Shown here: piece after piece, positions 4,634-5,410 of the stretch | Position numbering within the stretch: the stretch's first letter is position 1 | Layout: each line of letters starts with the position of its first letter | Origin: UBA1732 sp045114235 | GTDB taxonomy: Bacteria; Verrucomicrobiota; Lentisphaeria; Victivallales; UBA1829 | Length of the DNA stretch: 5,410 nt | Direction of reading: 5' to 3' | Assembly: GCA_045114235.1 (NCBI GenBank) | Contig: JBGUKB010000036.1 | Location: forward strand, 1-5,410 | Notes under the pieces: generated by a model | The model's input: only the letters and a program-made list of their open reading frames with translations | The model's database searches: none | Told to the model about the DNA's origin: nothing | Made by a program: the position numbers and the translations under genes

Positions 4634-5410
4634 TCAGTTATAGTGGAAGTAGTCGACGTCGATATAGCCCGCGTCCGCGTCGTCGTTGAACGTATAGATG
4701 CCGATGCGGTCGCCGCGGTAATTGCCCCACTGGAGCCGGTACGGTTCGCCGAACGGCGTAAAGTTCACGCCGTCGAGGCTGTAGGAATAGTGCGACACGC
4801 CATCCAGTCCCCACGTTGAACGGAACCAGATGTAAAACGCCGTCGCGAAATCCTTGTCTATCCCGGCGCGAAGATATGCTGTGGCAGGCTGCCGGGCAAG
4901 CTTCGGGCCGCGTTCGATCCGGTCGTTGCGGCGGAACTCCACATAGAGAAATTCATTTTCCATGGCGACGCCGATGGCGGAATGGTCGGACGAGAAATGG
5001 CACAGGCCGGCTTTCTGCCCGTTCTCCATCCCGTCGACACACATCTTCACGATGACCTCGTTGAACGGCTTGCGGAAACTGCGCTGCGTGAGGGTATTCC
5101 CGGCCTTCATCAGCTTGTTCTTCTCCAGCGGCCGGAACGCCTTCAGACGGAGCCAACCGCTCGTGAGCGAGAAATACTCCTCCCGCGGCTGGTAGTTCCA
5201 CTGCCACTGCGGATTGAGCTTCCAGTCAGGCCTCAGATCGAAATCGTCGCTGGTCTGGAGATACGACTTATCGGCGAGAGCAACATTCTTTTCGCCTTCC
5301 GCGACTGGGATCTTCCCCTCCCACTGCATCGTGCCCATGCCGTCCTCCCCGACCTTCCCGATGATGGGCCAGCCGTCGATCCAGGTCACGGGCAGCAGGC
5401 TCACGATGCG
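4634..5410 (-). CDS. GH43-family glycoside hydrolase, C-terminal part (5' end outside window)
   Basis: The frame is open to the window edge, with R-I-V preceding SLLPVTWIDGWP, so the gene starts upstream and 258 residues are visible. LLPVTWIDGWPIIGKVG resembles the end of a GH43 five-bladed propeller. The rest, from SDDF at about residue 54 to the end, matches the C-terminal concanavalin-like beta-sandwich found on beta-xylosidase/arabinofuranosidase-type GH43 enzymes: DDFDLRPDWKLNPQWQWNYQP, FSLTSGWLRLKA, a pair of sugar-site-like strands around GLCHFSSDHSAIGV, then YSYSLDGVNFTPFG and GDRIGIYTFNDDADAGYIDVDYFHY. This domain often helps shape the active site. The likely role is release of xylose or arabinose from plant polysaccharide. 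The catalytic Asp/Glu residues and any signal peptide are outside the window, so subfamily and location are open. The stop is TGA at 4636-4634, with no clear terminator after it. Confidence 0.88.
   Translation of the reverse strand, partial: RIVSLLPVTWIDGWPIIGKVGEDGMGTMQWEGKIPVAEGEKNVALADKSYLQTSDDFDLRPDWKLNPQWQWNYQPREEYFSLTSGWLRLKAFRPLEKNKLMKAGNTLTQRSFRKPFNEVIVKMCVDGMENGQKAGLCHFSSDHSAIGVAMENEFLYVEFRRNDRIERGPKLARQPATAYLRAGIDKDFATAFYIWFRSTWGLDGVSHYSYSLDGVNFTPFGEPYRLQWGNYRGDRIGIYTFNDDADAGYIDVDYFHYN

Noticed and set aside
4028..4819. A 263-codon open frame on the plus strand across the DUF1294, DUF1232 and GH43 genes
   Set aside because: It runs antisense through three recognisable genes and their promoter, and its product resembles nothing. 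Shadow frame.

Overview
The window is bacterial: GC-rich, densely coded, with Shine-Dalgarno sites, ATGA start/stop overlaps and a U-tract terminator. It holds six genes, two of them cut by the window edges. The host is not certain. The aspartyl-tRNA synthetase carries the motifs CNGIELSS and GGIAPGVDR, which I associate with the alphaproteobacterial/PVC/Bacteroidetes type of this enzyme. Together with high GC, a GH43 glycosidase and a lone PaaK-like ligase, this makes a carbohydrate-degrading member of the PVC group (Lentisphaerota/Kiritimatiellota-like) my best guess. A proteobacterium is not excluded.

Left part, plus strand (1-2150): the 3' end of aspS, then a membrane-anchored SLT-type lytic transglycosylase (645-1325) behind a strong ribosome site. 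An exported DUF3047-family protein (1322-2086) overlaps it by ATGA and ends in a Lys/Asp/Glu repeat tail. A strong intrinsic terminator (2115-2150) closes this unit. The transglycosylase acts on peptidoglycan; the DUF3047 protein is tightly coupled to it but has no known function.

Middle, minus strand (2180-3615): a PaaK-like adenylate-forming CoA ligase (2180-3463), convergent with the first unit. It has its own plausible promoter (TTGCAA-N17-TATATT) and a leader of about 115 nt. The leader contains a 10-bp hairpin whose loop can pair with a segment just before the start codon, a layout that fits an H-type pseudoknot.

Right part, minus strand (3645-5410): a two-gene unit of small proteins, DUF1232/YkvA (4100-4501) and DUF1294 (3645-4103), coupled by ATGA. 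It is driven by a near-consensus sigma70 promoter (TTGACA-N17-TATATT) flanked by a 7-bp inverted repeat. Upstream of it lies the 3' end of a GH43 glycoside hydrolase with its C-terminal beta-sandwich domain (4634-5410).

No tRNA, rRNA, CRISPR array, insertion sequence or phage gene is visible, and no stretch over 300 bases lacks a gene. Most of the window is ordinary housekeeping or accessory content. The parts most worth a second look are the structured leader before the PaaK-like gene, the transglycosylase/DUF3047 pair, and the promoter-plus-inverted-repeat before the DUF1232/DUF1294 pair.
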